Source: Sphingomonas sanxanigenens DSM 19645 = NX02
GTDB lineage: Bacteria > Pseudomonadota > Alphaproteobacteria > Sphingomonadales > Sphingomonadaceae
DNA: 64,000 nucleotides
Direction of reading: 5' to 3'
Assembly: GCF_000512205.2 (NCBI RefSeq)
Contig: NZ_CP006644.1
Span: 4,726,501-4,790,500 of the forward strand
The notes under the pieces: generated by a model
What the model saw: only the letters and a program-made list of their open reading frames with translations
Told to the model about the DNA's origin: nothing
Database searches by the model: none
Part shown: positions 27,679 through 36,624 of the stretch, in pieces
How the letters are laid out: each line of letters opens with the position of its first letter
How positions within the stretch are numbered: position 1 is the first letter of the stretch
Translations under genes and position numbers: made by a program

Positions 27679-29204
27679 TATCCCTACTGCGTCATAAAGA
27701 TCGGATATTGGATTGAGGCGCGAGACAGCAGGGACATCGAGCTAGGCGCCTGACGATGGCGGCGGCGAGGTGGATGCGGATGGTGGCGATGGAGTCATGG
27801 ACATGGCGCTGCGGCCGAACGGGGAGCGCCGCGCGGGATATAGGCTTTGGGAATGGGAGGTTTTTGGCGGGATAGCGGATGGTGGAGGGCTGAGGGGGGA
27901 ATCGTCTCCATTTGGGAGATGAGGAATCCGTAGGCGGCGATGCATAGGGTGACATGGTGGTGGAAGCCGCGCCATCCGCGGCCTTCATAGTGGCCGAGGC
28001 CGCATTGCTGCTTGAGATCGAGATAGTCGCGCTCGATGCGCCAGCGCAGCTTTGTGAGGCGGACGAGTTCGGTCGTGGCGATGTCGGCTGGCAGGGTGGA
28101 GAGCCAGAAGCGGGCGGGTTCGGGGTCGCCTTGTGGCCATTCGATCATGAGCCATAGCTCGGGGGAAGGATTGGCGCGCAGGCCATCGCCATTGGCACAG
28201 CATAGCCGCAGGAAAGCGAAGCGTCCGCCGAGCGGTTCGCTCGATCCCTGGCGGCAGGTCACGGTCTGCCACGCGCTGTCGGGCAACTCGAGCGCGAGCG
28301 CCTTGACCTGAACCGGTTGATGAGCGTGCTTGGGCAGCTTCTGCTCACCTGGCCGAGGGCCACGGCGGTGCGTTCTGGAGCGTGGCGGCGGCGCCTCGCC
28401 GGGGCGCCAGACATTGGTGATGGGGCGGATCGCGACCGCGTAGGCTAAGCCCAGATCGGTCACGCCCTGGCGGAAATCGGCGGCGCCGCCATAGCCGGCA
28501 TCGGCCAGCACGACGCCTGGCGGCAAGCCTTGCGCGATCGCCGCCGCGAGCTGATCGAGCGCAATCCCGGTCTTGGACCGGAAGGGGATATCCTCGGGCA
28601 CCCTGGCCTTGCGCCGCCGCTCGGCGTCGTTCGCCCAGGCCTCCGGCAGGAACAGCCGGTGCGCAACCGGCAGGCTCGCCGTCTCGGTCGCCAACGACAG
28701 GCTGACCATCACCTGGCAGTTCTCGGTCTTGCCGAGTTGTCCGCAATATTGCCGCGCCACGCCGACCGAATGCTTCCCCTTCTTGGGAAAGCCCGTGTCG
28801 TCGATGATCCAGGCCTCGACCGGGCCGTCGCGCTCCACCACCGGCAGAACCTGCTCGCGGACACACGCCATCAGCGCCTCGTCCGACCAGCCGCCCTGAC
28901 CCACGAAATGCAGCAGCGACTGGTGTTTCGCCGATACCCGGTCAGGCCGAACCACCGCCGCCAGCGGCTCCACGCTCTTGCGCTCCACGGGAAGCAGCAG
29001 TCCCGTGCAATAATCCCTCAACGGTTCGGCTCGGTCCGCATGCCCGATCACTTTCACAAGACGATCGACATAAGCGTCAAAACGCGCTTCAATCTCCTCC
29101 GTCCAGCGACCCTCCATCCCGACCCTCCAGCTCAGTTTGAATCACCGAGCCTATCACATCTGCGCCGGTACCGAATCCCCCCTTCTTCTGACTCAGTAGG
29201 GATA
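27679..29204. mobile_element. IS701-family insertion sequence, about 1.53 kb
   Basis: The ends are imperfect inverted repeats: TATCCCTACTGCGTCA at 27679 and TATCCCTACTGAGTCA read from 29204 on the other strand (15 of 16 identical). They enclose one transposase gene. IS701 elements normally duplicate a 4-bp YTAR target. The right flank is CTAA but the left is ACAA, so no clean duplication is present. The element separates the GH43-like gene from the esterase/GH43/rhaT operon and interrupts no recognisable gene. Confidence 0.82.
27795..29117 (-). CDS. IS701-family transposase (DDE)
   Basis: This 440-residue transposase looks intact. The DDE catalytic residues are visible in WIIDDTGFPKKGKHSVGVA, VLADAGYGGAADFR, and the Glu of RWRIERDYLDLKQQ, followed by GLGHYEGRGWRGFHHH. 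The start MEGRWTEEIEARFDAYVDRL is the usual family N-terminus. The tail of about 35 residues is basic and Pro-rich. Confidence 0.93.
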   Translation of the reverse strand: MEGRWTEEIEARFDAYVDRLVKVIGHADRAEPLRDYCTGLLLPVERKSVEPLAAVVRPDRVSAKHQSLLHFVGQGGWSDEALMACVREQVLPVVERDGPVEAWIIDDTGFPKKGKHSVGVARQYCGQLGKTENCQVMVSLSLATETASLPVAHRLFLPEAWANDAERRRKARVPEDIPFRSKTGIALDQLAAAIAQGLPPGVVLADAGYGGAADFRQGVTDLGLAYAVAIRPITNVWRPGEAPPPRSRTHRRGPRPGEQKLPKHAHQPVQVKALALELPDSAWQTVTCRQGSSEPLGGRFAFLRLCCANGDGLRANPSPELWLMIEWPQGDPEPARFWLSTLPADIATTELVRLTKLRWRIERDYLDLKQQCGLGHYEGRGWRGFHHHVTLCIAAYGFLISQMETIPPSALHHPLSRQKPPIPKAYIPRGAPRSAAAPCP

Positions 29205-29316
29205 CTAAACTCGATCGCGCCATTCGCTGCGGCGCTCTGGGCACGGCAGTTTAGCATTGTGTCCTTGAAACTTTCCGCCCGTTCATCTTGAGTGCGACTG
29301 AGTGAAGGCGACGGTG

Positions 29317-29393
29317 CGTATCGAAGGGCGCTCGCGGCCGGTGCTTCGATACGCCATTTCGACACGCTCGATGGCTACTCGGCACGAACGGGC
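29317..29393. repeat. Dispersed palindromic repeat, copy A
   Basis: CGTATCGAAGG (29317-29327) and its near-complement CTTCGATACG (29344-29353) form an inverted pair. The following GCCATTTCGACACGCTCGAT and GGCTACTCGGCACGAACGGG match, in reverse orientation, the repeat at 44.39-44.47 kb. This is a non-coding intergenic repeat between the IS element and the esterase gene. Confidence 0.7.
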
Positions 29394-29420
29394 ATGGTGA
29401 GGTGTGCCCGCCGCCTGCCC

Positions 29421-30260
29421 TCAGTCCAGAAACCCGACCTGCCTCAACCACGCCGCGCAAAGATCCGGCCACGCCGCTACCGGCAACCCGACCGTATCCA
29501 GCGCGAACCCGTGCGGCGCATCCGCGAAGACATGCAGTTCCGCGTTCCCTCCAGCACCAATCCACGCCCTATGCAGGCGGTAGGCATTCTCCACCGGCAC
29601 AACCGCATCGTTCGCAGCATAGACGATGAACGCCGGCGGCGGGCCCGGCAGCAGTTGCGCATCCGGCTGCAGCCGGTCGTACATCGCCTGCTTCTCTTCC
29701 GGCGGCAGCGGCGGCTTGTCCGCCACGATCGTCCGGCCCTTGGCGTTGGTCGAGATCGGCGCATAGCCGACCACCAGCACGTCCGGCCGGGTCTCCGCAT
29801 CGGCCGTCGCGCCGCCCCAGTCCGCCGGATATGCGGCCGCGAGGCAGGCCGCGAGATGGCCGCCCGAGGAGAGGCCGACCACGCCCAGCCCGCCCCCGGC
29901 AAGGCCGCTGCCGCGGATCGCGCGCATCGCCGCCATCGCATCGTCGAGCGGGGCCGAGACGCCATGGTCCGCGTTGGGGAAGCGGTGGACCAGCACGAAG
30001 GCGTGATAGCCGAGCCCGGCCAGCCAGCGCGCGACCTGCACGCCCTCGCGACCTGCCATCAGCATGGTGTAGCCGCCGCCGCCCAGCACCAGCATCGCGC
30101 GGCCATTGGGTGCCGCGGGTACGAAGCCGAGCAGCACCGCGCGGTCGACCGCGGTGACCACCGCCGCCTCGGCCACGGCGGCATCGTCCTGCAAGGTGAA
30201 GGCGCCCTCGGCCTCTTCGCCATCGAGCGTCCGGAGCAGGTCGGCGGCGTCGGTCAGCAT
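29421..30260 (-). CDS. Alpha/beta hydrolase (esterase/lipase, BD-FAE type)
   Basis: This 279-residue hydrolase has an oxyanion-type LVLGGGGYTML, the nucleophile elbow GLSSGGHLAA, the acid Asp in YAANDAVVPVENA and the His in APHGFALD. It has no signal peptide, so it is probably cytoplasmic. The ATG at 30260 overlaps the stop of the GH43 gene, so it is the last gene of the rhaT/GH43 transcript. It may de-esterify imported sugars. A longer reading frame upstream overlaps GH43 and is not used. Confidence 0.85.
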   Translation of the reverse strand: MLTDAADLLRTLDGEEAEGAFTLQDDAAVAEAAVVTAVDRAVLLGFVPAAPNGRAMLVLGGGGYTMLMAGREGVQVARWLAGLGYHAFVLVHRFPNADHGVSAPLDDAMAAMRAIRGSGLAGGGLGVVGLSSGGHLAACLAAAYPADWGGATADAETRPDVLVVGYAPISTNAKGRTIVADKPPLPPEEKQAMYDRLQPDAQLLPGPPPAFIVYAANDAVVPVENAYRLHRAWIGAGGNAELHVFADAPHGFALDTVGLPVAAWPDLCAAWLRQVGFLD

Positions 30261-31336
30261 CGGGTCTTGGCTCCTGCGGGGCATGGATGGGTAGGATAGG
30301 CTTCGCCGTCGAGTTCGGTGGCCTCGCGGATCACCTCCACCCGGTCGCCCGCGTCGCGCATCTCGTAGAGCTTGCCGAGCGCGAAGGTGAAGGGGCGGTG
30401 CAGCACCATCATCAGCTTGCCCTCGAAGGTACGGAAGATCATGCCATGGCCGCTGTCGCGCTCGACCAAGGTGCCGAGTTGCTCCCACGGCCCCTCCAGT
30501 TCGCCCGAACGCGACCGGGCCAGCGCCTGGACATAGCCCTCGGCGCCATAGCTGGACCACAGCATCAGCAGGCCGCCCTTCCCGGTGCGGATCAGTTCGG
30601 GTCCGTCGGTCACATAGACGGTATCGCCCTCGGGCTGCTTCTGCCCCACCGCCCATTTCGCCTCGTCGGCGCGGAACAGCAGCTTCGGCGGGCCGGCGGC
30701 GGCGAGATCGTCGGTCAGCGGGATCGCTTCGATCGTGCCGACCGTCGTCTGCATCCACTCATGCGCATAGACCAGCCAGGGCTTACCCCCACGGTCGACG
30801 AACAAGGTGCCGTCCAACGTCATCGTCGCCGCGGGCACGATCGGCTCGCCGCCGCGCACCAGCGCATAGGGCCCGTCGACCCGGTCGGAGACCGCAAGGA
30901 TAGTGCCGCGCCGATAGGGCTTGCGCGCGGAGTCCGCGGGCGCGGGGAGGGCCAGCGCCTCGTTGTGGAAGGTGGCGAAGAGGTAATATTTCCCCTTCCA
31001 CGTGTGGACCTCCGGTGCCCACGCGCCCGCTTTCGCCCAGCCGCCCGCGGGCAGCGCGAAGGCCAGCCTGGGCCGCGTCCAGTGCTTCAGGTCGCGGCTG
31101 GCATAGACCATGATGCCGAGGCGCCTGTCGCCGGTCATCGCCGCATCGTTGCGGGTGAACAGATGGTAGGTCTTCGTCTCCGGATCGGCGACGATCCACG
31201 GATCGTGCAGCCGCAGCGCCGTCATCGGCAGCGGCGCGTCGTCGGGCGCATGCGCGACAGCCGCCGGGCCGGCCCAAGCCAGCGCGGCGGCTGCGAACAA
31301 TGTGATTCGTGCGGCACGTGAACGAAATCGCGTCAT
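30254..31336 (-). CDS. Glycoside hydrolase family 43 protein, secreted
   Basis: This 360-residue protein has a leader (ARITLFAAAALAWAGPAAVAHA) and a five-bladed propeller. LHDPWIVADPETKTYHLFTR contains the catalytic-base Asp of GH43, GAWAPEVHTWKGKYYLFATF is the second blade, TLDGTLFVDRGGKPWLVYAHEW may carry the pKa-modulating Asp, and VTDGPELIRTGKGGLLMLWSS lies near the acid Glu. Such enzymes are arabinanases, arabinofuranosidases or galactan exo-enzymes. It lies 190 bases downstream of rhaT, across a repeat element. Confidence 0.87.
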   Translation of the reverse strand: MTRFRSRAARITLFAAAALAWAGPAAVAHAPDDAPLPMTALRLHDPWIVADPETKTYHLFTRNDAAMTGDRRLGIMVYASRDLKHWTRPRLAFALPAGGWAKAGAWAPEVHTWKGKYYLFATFHNEALALPAPADSARKPYRRGTILAVSDRVDGPYALVRGGEPIVPAATMTLDGTLFVDRGGKPWLVYAHEWMQTTVGTIEAIPLTDDLAAAGPPKLLFRADEAKWAVGQKQPEGDTVYVTDGPELIRTGKGGLLMLWSSYGAEGYVQALARSRSGELEGPWEQLGTLVERDSGHGMIFRTFEGKLMMVLHRPFTFALGKLYEMRDAGDRVEVIREATELDGEAYPTHPCPAGAKTRC

Positions 31337-31375
31337 CAGCAACAAGACGGTCAATACTCCGCGCCGTTAAAAACA

Positions 31376-31518
31376 AAGCCCCTCCCCTTCAGGGGAGGGG
31401 TTGGGGTGGGGAAGCGGCGGCGGGGGCTCAATGCCCCTGGCGACGCTATTTTCCGGCTTCGCCGGAAGCTCGCTACGCTCGCCTCCACCCCAACCCCTCC
31501 TCTGAAGAGGAGGGGCTT
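31376..31518. repeat. MITE-like inverted repeat with hairpin termini
   Basis: The left end (31376-31410) and right end (31485-31518) are near-complementary over about 34 bases. Each end itself folds: CCCCTCCCCT-TC-AGGGGAGGGG at 31379-31400 and CCCCTCCTCT-GA-AGAGGAGGGG at 31494-31515, both with 10-bp perfect stems. The centre carries CCGGCTTCGCCGG. The element fills the gap between rhaT and GH43 and may end or weaken the rhaT transcript. Confidence 0.75.
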
Positions 31519-31526
31519 ATAACTGC

Positions 31527-32609
31527 TCACATCGCCAGCAGGTTGCCGTAGCCGATCACCACCGTCGCCAGCAGCAGCACGCCGACGCCGCCCCACACCG
31601 TGGCCTTCACCGCGCCGCTGGCATCCTTCCATTCACGGAAAGCGAAGCCCCAGACGGTACCGAAGATGATGATGCTCGCCATGTGCAGCGTCCAGCTCGA
31701 GAAGCCGAGGCTGCCCATCTGGCTTTCGCCCATCGAGTAGAAGAAGAACTGGAAATACCAGGTCACGCCGGCGAGCGCGCTGAGCGCATAATTGGCGAGG
31801 AGGGGCGGCCTGCCCTCGCCCACGCCGGCCTCCGCGGCGCGATCGTCGATCGCCTTGCCGAACCATTGCGGCGCGCTGCGGTTGCGGCTGATCAGCCAGG
31901 CGCACCAGATCGCGTTGGTGACGAGCCCGCCGAACATGACGACGCACAGCACCGGCAGGCCGGTCCACAGCGGGCCCGTGCCCGCGTTGGCCGAGAGCGC
32001 CTTGATCGGCTCGCCCGCGGCCAGTCCGAAGGCGAAGCAGGCGGACATGATGCCGGCGAAGATCGCGACGACGATGCCCTTGCGGAAATCGAACTCGGCG
32101 ACCGCCGCCGCCTTCTGCTCCGGCGTCAGCGTGGCATCCTTGCGCGCGCCCGCCATCGCCACGATGACGATGCCGACCACGGTCAGCCCGATCCCCGCGA
32201 ACACCACGTTGCCGGATGTCGTCGCGATCAGCTTCTCGTGGAAGTCGCCGTAGAACAGGGGCGGCATCAGCGTGCCGAACACGGTGCACAGCCCAAGCAC
32301 CACCGCCATGCCGAGCGACAGGCCCAGATAGCGCATGACGAGGCCGTAGCCGAGCCCGCCAAACCCCCACAACATGCCGAAGATCACCCCCCACATGATC
32401 GCGCTGGAGGGTGCGGCGCCGAGCACGCCGAGCAGATCCTCGGTCTGCAGCGAGGCGAAGAACCACGGCGCGAACAGCCAGGAGAAGATGCCGCCGGTCA
32501 GCCAGTAAATCTCCCAGTTCCACCGCTTCACGCCGCGGAACGGCACATAGAAGCTGGCCGAGGCGAGACCGCCCAGCCAGTGGTACATAACCCCGAGCAG
32601 CGGATTCAT
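31527..32609 (-). CDS. rhaT: L-rhamnose/proton symporter
   Basis: This 360-residue RhaT has about ten membrane segments. It starts MNPLLGVMYHWLGGLASASFYVPF, with the family blocks NWEIYWLTGGIFSWL, WGFGGLGYGLVMRYLGLSLGMAVVLG and WYFQFFFYSMGESQMG. It imports L-rhamnose across the inner membrane. The ATG at 32609 overlaps the stop of the lactonase gene, so the rhamnose catabolic genes and the importer are one operon. It is the strongest evidence that the surrounding enzymes act on rhamnose. Confidence 0.96.
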   Translation of the reverse strand: MNPLLGVMYHWLGGLASASFYVPFRGVKRWNWEIYWLTGGIFSWLFAPWFFASLQTEDLLGVLGAAPSSAIMWGVIFGMLWGFGGLGYGLVMRYLGLSLGMAVVLGLCTVFGTLMPPLFYGDFHEKLIATTSGNVVFAGIGLTVVGIVIVAMAGARKDATLTPEQKAAAVAEFDFRKGIVVAIFAGIMSACFAFGLAAGEPIKALSANAGTGPLWTGLPVLCVVMFGGLVTNAIWCAWLISRNRSAPQWFGKAIDDRAAEAGVGEGRPPLLANYALSALAGVTWYFQFFFYSMGESQMGSLGFSSWTLHMASIIIFGTVWGFAFREWKDASGAVKATVWGGVGVLLLATVVIGYGNLLAM

Positions 32610-33517
32610 AGGTCGAGCCCCAGCCGATAGATGCGGTTTGCGTTGCGTGCGAACAGGTCGCGCCGGTCGTCCTCGGAGAAATCCGCGACGATCGCGTGAT
32701 AGGCTTCGAGATAGCGGTCGAGCGGCGCGAACAGTTTGTCGGTCGGCGCGTCCGACGCGACCATGCAGCGGCTGACGCCGAACAGGTCGATCGTCTCGAG
32801 CACGAAATCGCGGATCGTCTCGACCGACCAGTCGCGGCGGATGAAGCCGAGACCGGAGAGCTTGATCGCGACGTGCGGGATGGCGGCGAGCACGGCGAGG
32901 CCGGCGCGCCATTCGGCGAGGCCGTCGGCATCGGTCAGCACCGGCATGCCGAGATGGTTGACGATCACCGGCACGTCCGCGTGGCGTTCGATCAGCGGCG
33001 CCAGCCCCGGCATCTGCCCCGGATAGCATTGCAGGTCGAACGACAGGCCGTGCTTCGCGAGCTTGCCAAAGCCCGCCTGCCACTGCGCATCCTGCGTCAG
33101 GTCGCGCGGGCCATAGGTGCGGTTGGGATCGGGGTGCCAGTTGACGATGTGGCGGATGCCGCGGACCCGCGGGTGGGCCGCCTGCGCGGCGAGCAGATCG
33201 TCCGCTTGCGGATCGTCGAGCGCGGCGAAGGCGACGAGGCCGGTGGGCAGCCCGTGCCGGTCGGCCACCTCTTCCAGCCAGCGGCTTTCGTCGAGCGCCT
33301 GGGCGGCATCCGCGCCGGCATCGACATGGACCGCGCCGACGACGTTCCAGCGCGCGAGATCGGCGCGATAGGCATCGACGCCATAATCGACCGCGATCGC
33401 CTCGACGCTGCCATTGGGCCCCTCATCGGAGAAGGGCGGCGTCAGCCAGGAATAGCGGATGCGCGCGAGATCCCAGAGATGGATATGCGCATCGACGAAG
33501 GGAATGGGCGCCGTCAC
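32606..33517 (-). CDS. Amidohydrolase-family sugar lactonase, probable L-rhamnono-1,4-lactonase
   Basis: This 303-residue TIM-barrel amidohydrolase (COG3618 type) has the metal-binding VDAHIHLWD, GIRHIVNWHPD, PVIVNHLGMP, IKLSGLGF, and the Asp in MVASDAPTD. It would open L-rhamnono-1,4-lactone to L-rhamnonate in the non-phosphorylative pathway; L-fucono-lactonase activity is the main alternative. The GTG start at 33517 follows GGAGAGG. It sits between the SDR and rhaT genes in the rhamnose operon. Confidence 0.85.
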   Translation of the reverse strand: MTAPIPFVDAHIHLWDLARIRYSWLTPPFSDEGPNGSVEAIAVDYGVDAYRADLARWNVVGAVHVDAGADAAQALDESRWLEEVADRHGLPTGLVAFAALDDPQADDLLAAQAAHPRVRGIRHIVNWHPDPNRTYGPRDLTQDAQWQAGFGKLAKHGLSFDLQCYPGQMPGLAPLIERHADVPVIVNHLGMPVLTDADGLAEWRAGLAVLAAIPHVAIKLSGLGFIRRDWSVETIRDFVLETIDLFGVSRCMVASDAPTDKLFAPLDRYLEAYHAIVADFSEDDRRDLFARNANRIYRLGLDL

Positions 33518-33580
33518 AGGCCTCTCCAGAAACGGCGCGGCGTCCGGCTCTTATGGGCCGGTTCGCCGCGCGGGTAAGCA

Positions 33581-34330
33581 TCAGTAGGTCGTGCGCCCCC
33601 CCGACGTGTCGAAGGTCGACGCGGTGGTGAAGCTGCATTCCTCGGAAGCCATGAAGCACACCATCGCCGCCGATTCCTCGACCAGGCCGAGGCGGCCCAT
33701 CGGGATCTTGGAGCGCATATATTCGACCTGGCTCGGCGGAAGCTGCTCGAGGATCGGGCTCTCGAACGTCGCCGGGGTCAGCGCGTTGGCGATCACGCCC
33801 TTGCCCGCCAGTTCCTTGCCGAGCGACTTGGTGAAGCCGAGCACGCCCGCCTTGGTCGCCGAATAGGCCGAGGCATTGGGATTGCCTTCCTTGCCGGCCA
33901 CCGAAGCGACGTTGACGATGCGGCCATAGCCCTGTTCGAGCATCAGCGGCACGATCGAACGGCAGCAATAGAACAGCCCGTTGAGGTTGATGTCGACGAC
34001 CCGCTTCCAGCTGTCGAGCGGGAATTCATGCACCGGCACGGTGGCGCCGGTGATCCCCGCCGAGCAGATCAGGATGTCGACCTTGCCCAGCGCCGCGGCG
34101 GTGTCCGCCGCCGCCTTGGCGACCGCGTCCGCATCGGACACGTCGAGCGCGACGGTGAAGCTGGCGCCGGTGGCCTCCTTGGCGGCCGCCAGATTGTCCG
34201 CGCTCAGATCCCACAGCGCAACCGTGCCGCCCTCGGCGACGATGCGCGCCGCGGTCTGCTTGCCCAGGCCCGATGCACCGCCGGTGATGACGGCGGTGCG
34301 GCCGGCGAACCGTCCAGCAAACACGCTCAT
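33581..34330 (-). CDS. SDR dehydrogenase, probable 2-keto-3-deoxy-L-rhamnonate 4-dehydrogenase
   Basis: This is a 249-residue classical SDR: TGGASGLGKQ (nucleotide binding), SAG in ICSAGITG, catalytic Ser in NVASVAG, and YSATK for Tyr/Lys. The ATG at 34330 overlaps the stop of the FAH hydrolase gene. In the Sphingomonas pathway (LRA5 step) this enzyme oxidises 2-keto-3-deoxy-L-rhamnonate to the 2,4-diketo acid cleaved by the neighbouring hydrolase. The assignment rests on gene order as well as family; sequence alone shows only an SDR. Confidence 0.82.
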   Translation of the reverse strand: MSVFAGRFAGRTAVITGGASGLGKQTAARIVAEGGTVALWDLSADNLAAAKEATGASFTVALDVSDADAVAKAAADTAAALGKVDILICSAGITGATVPVHEFPLDSWKRVVDINLNGLFYCCRSIVPLMLEQGYGRIVNVASVAGKEGNPNASAYSATKAGVLGFTKSLGKELAGKGVIANALTPATFESPILEQLPPSQVEYMRSKIPMGRLGLVEESAAMVCFMASEECSFTTASTFDTSGGRTTY

Positions 34331-35184
34331 GCGGCCACCAGATCGTCGAGGCGGCGCCATTCGGAGACCTGCTGGCGCTGCGTGCCGAGCTTGGCGATGC
34401 CCAGCTCCATCACGTCGCCCGCCTTCAGGTAGATCGCGGTCGGCTTCTTGCCCTCGCCGACGCCCGGGGGCGTGCCGGTGATCATCAGGTCACCCGGCTG
34501 CAGCGTCACATATTCGCTGACATAGGAAATGAGCTGCTTGATGTTGAAGATCATCGTGCGGGTGTTGCCGGTCTGCATGCGCTCGCCGTTGACGTCGAGA
34601 TGCATATCCAGATCCTGCGGGTCGCCCACCTCGTCCGGGGTCACCAGCCAGGGGCCGGTCGGGCAGAAGGTGTCATGGCCCTTGCCCTTGCTCCACTGGG
34701 TGCCGCGGTTCTTCTGGTTGAAGCGCTCGGACACGTCGTTGACCAGCACATAGCCGGCGACGCAATCCAGCGCGTCTTCCTCGGAAACGTAGCGCGCGGT
34801 CTTGCCGATGATCACGCCCAGCTCGACTTCCCAGTCGCCATGCGTCGAACCCTTGGGCAGCACGACCTCGTCGTTCGGGCCGCTCAGGCTCGACAGCGCC
34901 TTCATGAACATCACCGGCTCGGTCGGGATCGGCAGGTTGGATTCGATCGCGTGATCCTCGTAGTTGAGGCCGATCGCGACGATCTTGCCGACGCCCTTGA
35001 TCGGCACGCCGTAGCGGGGCTCGCCCGCGACAACCGGCAGCGAGGCGACGTCGGCGGCGAGCGCCGCCGGCAGCGTCTCGATCGTCAGGTCGTCGACGAC
35101 GCCCGAGAGATCGCGGATCGCGCCGTCGGCGTCGACGATGCCGGGCTTTTCCTGGCCACGCGGGCCGAAGCGACAGAATTTCAT
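34327..35184 (-). CDS. FAH-family hydrolase, probable L-2,4-diketo-3-deoxyrhamnonate hydrolase
   Basis: This 285-residue protein has the FAH C-terminal fold: GLNYEDHAIES, the metal ligands in DWEVELGVIIGK, GYVLVNDVSERFNQ, DTFCPTGPWLVTPDE, and TGTPPGVGEGKKP. In the LRA6 step it would split the diketo acid into pyruvate and L-lactate. The LutABC genes 4 kb away fit that product. The start is ATG 35184, giving MKFCRFGP, a common FAH N-terminus. Other FAH activities (fumarylpyruvate hydrolase) are less likely in this operon. Confidence 0.86.
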   Translation of the reverse strand: MKFCRFGPRGQEKPGIVDADGAIRDLSGVVDDLTIETLPAALAADVASLPVVAGEPRYGVPIKGVGKIVAIGLNYEDHAIESNLPIPTEPVMFMKALSSLSGPNDEVVLPKGSTHGDWEVELGVIIGKTARYVSEEDALDCVAGYVLVNDVSERFNQKNRGTQWSKGKGHDTFCPTGPWLVTPDEVGDPQDLDMHLDVNGERMQTGNTRTMIFNIKQLISYVSEYVTLQPGDLMITGTPPGVGEGKKPTAIYLKAGDVMELGIAKLGTQRQQVSEWRRLDDLVAA

Positions 35185-35233
35185 GCTGATCTCGCCTTGT
35201 TGGGTAGTGTCTTGCAGGTCGGTGGGTTGCCGC

Positions 35234-36427
35234 TCAGTGCGTGTAGGGGCGGTGCATCGCGATATCGCGATTGAGCTCCACGCCGAAGCCGGGCGCATCG
35301 AGCGCGCTCGCCTTGAGGCGCCCGTTCTGCGGCACCGGCTCGCCGATGAGCTGCGGGTGGAACATCGGCACCACTTTCGTCGGCCCCGGATGCATCATCA
35401 GGAACTCGGCGAACGGGCTGTTGTGGCGCGTGATCACGAAGTGATAGCTGTAGACCGACGAGCCGTGCGGCACGACCATCTTGCCGTGCGCATCGGCGAG
35501 CGCGCTGATCTTGAGCAGTTCGGTCACGCCGCCGCACCAGCCCACATCCGGCTGGATGATGTCGCAGCAATCCATTTCCATCAGCATGCGGAAGCCCCAG
35601 CGGGTCGCCTCATGCTCGCCGGTGGTCACCAGCATGCCCTTGGGCACGTTGCGCTTGAGCTGGGCATAGCCCCAATAATCGTCGGGGCTGATCGCCTCTT
35701 CGATCCACTTGAGGCCCACCTCGTGCGCGGCGAGCGCGAGGCGCGTCGCATAGTCGACGTCGAGCGCCATCCAGCAATCGAACATCAGCCAGAAATCGGG
35801 GCCGACGCGCTCGCGCATCTCGGCCAGCTCGGCGATGTTCTTGTGGAGCCCTTCGAGGCCCTCGGCCGGGCCGTGGTGCAGCGGCATCTTGCCGCCGATG
35901 AAGCCGTTTTCCTTGGCGACGTCCGGTCGCGCGCCGGTCGCGTAGAACTGAAGTTCGTCGCGCACCGCGCCACCGAGCATGTGATAGACCGGCTCCTGCC
36001 GCAGGCGGCCGAGCAGATCCCACAAGGCGAGATCGACGCCCGAGATCGCATTCACGACCAGGCCCTTGCGACCGTAATACTGTGTCGAGAAGTACATCTG
36101 ATCCCAGATCTTCTCATATTCGGTCGGGCTGCGGCCCTCGAGGAAGCGGGCGAGATGCTTCTCGACGATGTACGCCGCCGGCTCGCCGCCGGTGGTCACC
36201 GCGAAGCCGATCGTGCCGTCTTCCGCCTCGATCTCGACGACGAGGGTGCCGAGCACGTTGATGCCGAAGCTCTGCCGCGACTGCCGATATTCGGGGTAGC
36301 GCGACATGGGCGTCGCGATATGGTTGTCGATCCAGTGGCCGTCGCCCTGGTCGTGATAATCGGCACCACCGCCACGAACGGTGAACGCCCGGACATATTT
36401 GATCTTCGGCAAAGACGCGATCGTCAC
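35234..36427 (-). CDS. rhmD: L-rhamnonate dehydratase
   Basis: This 397-residue enolase-superfamily enzyme dehydrates L-rhamnonate to 2-keto-3-deoxy-L-rhamnonate. It is close to the usual RhmD length of about 400. Typical segments are [22 protein letters not shown]-like sequence, [22 protein letters not shown], metal-site runs [25 protein letters not shown] and [13 protein letters not shown], and VVPHGSS with a base His. The GTG start at 36427 follows GGGAG by 8 bases. It is the first gene of the minus-strand rhamnose operon and diverges from the IclR gene. Confidence 0.94.
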   Translation of the reverse strand: MTIASLPKIKYVRAFTVRGGGADYHDQGDGHWIDNHIATPMSRYPEYRQSRQSFGINVLGTLVVEIEAEDGTIGFAVTTGGEPAAYIVEKHLARFLEGRSPTEYEKIWDQMYFSTQYYGRKGLVVNAISGVDLALWDLLGRLRQEPVYHMLGGAVRDELQFYATGARPDVAKENGFIGGKMPLHHGPAEGLEGLHKNIAELAEMRERVGPDFWLMFDCWMALDVDYATRLALAAHEVGLKWIEEAISPDDYWGYAQLKRNVPKGMLVTTGEHEATRWGFRMLMEMDCCDIIQPDVGWCGGVTELLKISALADAHGKMVVPHGSSVYSYHFVITRHNSPFAEFLMMHPGPTKVVPMFHPQLIGEPVPQNGRLKASALDAPGFGVELNRDIAMHRPYTH

Positions 36428-36486
36428 TCGACAGGCTCCCAACAGATAAGGCACGCACCCGGATGCCTGCGCAGACCCAAACATAT

Positions 36487-36500
36487 GCAACCACGTTCCA
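36487..36500 (-). promoter_or_regulatory. Putative operator in the rhmD/iclR divergent region
   Basis: Read on the minus strand this is TGGAACGTGGTTGC, matching 12 of 14 bases of the site between the TonB receptor and CE12 genes. It is 60-73 bases before the rhmD start, a position compatible with control of the rhamnose operon. Confidence 0.45.
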
Positions 36501-36581
36501 CCATATGGACATGAGACGCAATGTGCTTCAGCGTGTGAAACTGTCTGCCGACAGGCGCCGTGGCCCGCACCCCCCATCCTT

Positions 36582-36591
36582 AAACCGGTTT
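36582..36591. promoter_or_regulatory. Perfect palindrome upstream of iclR-type gene
   Basis: AAACCGGTTT is a perfect 10-base palindrome 34 bases before the IclR start, inside an AT-richer stretch (TTAAACCGGTTTACTT). It may be an operator for autoregulation or for a LacI-type protein; no second copy was noticed. Confidence 0.35.
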
Positions 36592-36624
36592 ACTTTCTCA
36601 CTTATTGGGATAGGATGTTATTAG

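Noticed and set aside
31376-31518. A CRISPR-like array
   Set aside because: The repeats are inverted, not direct, and there are no regular spacers or cas genes.
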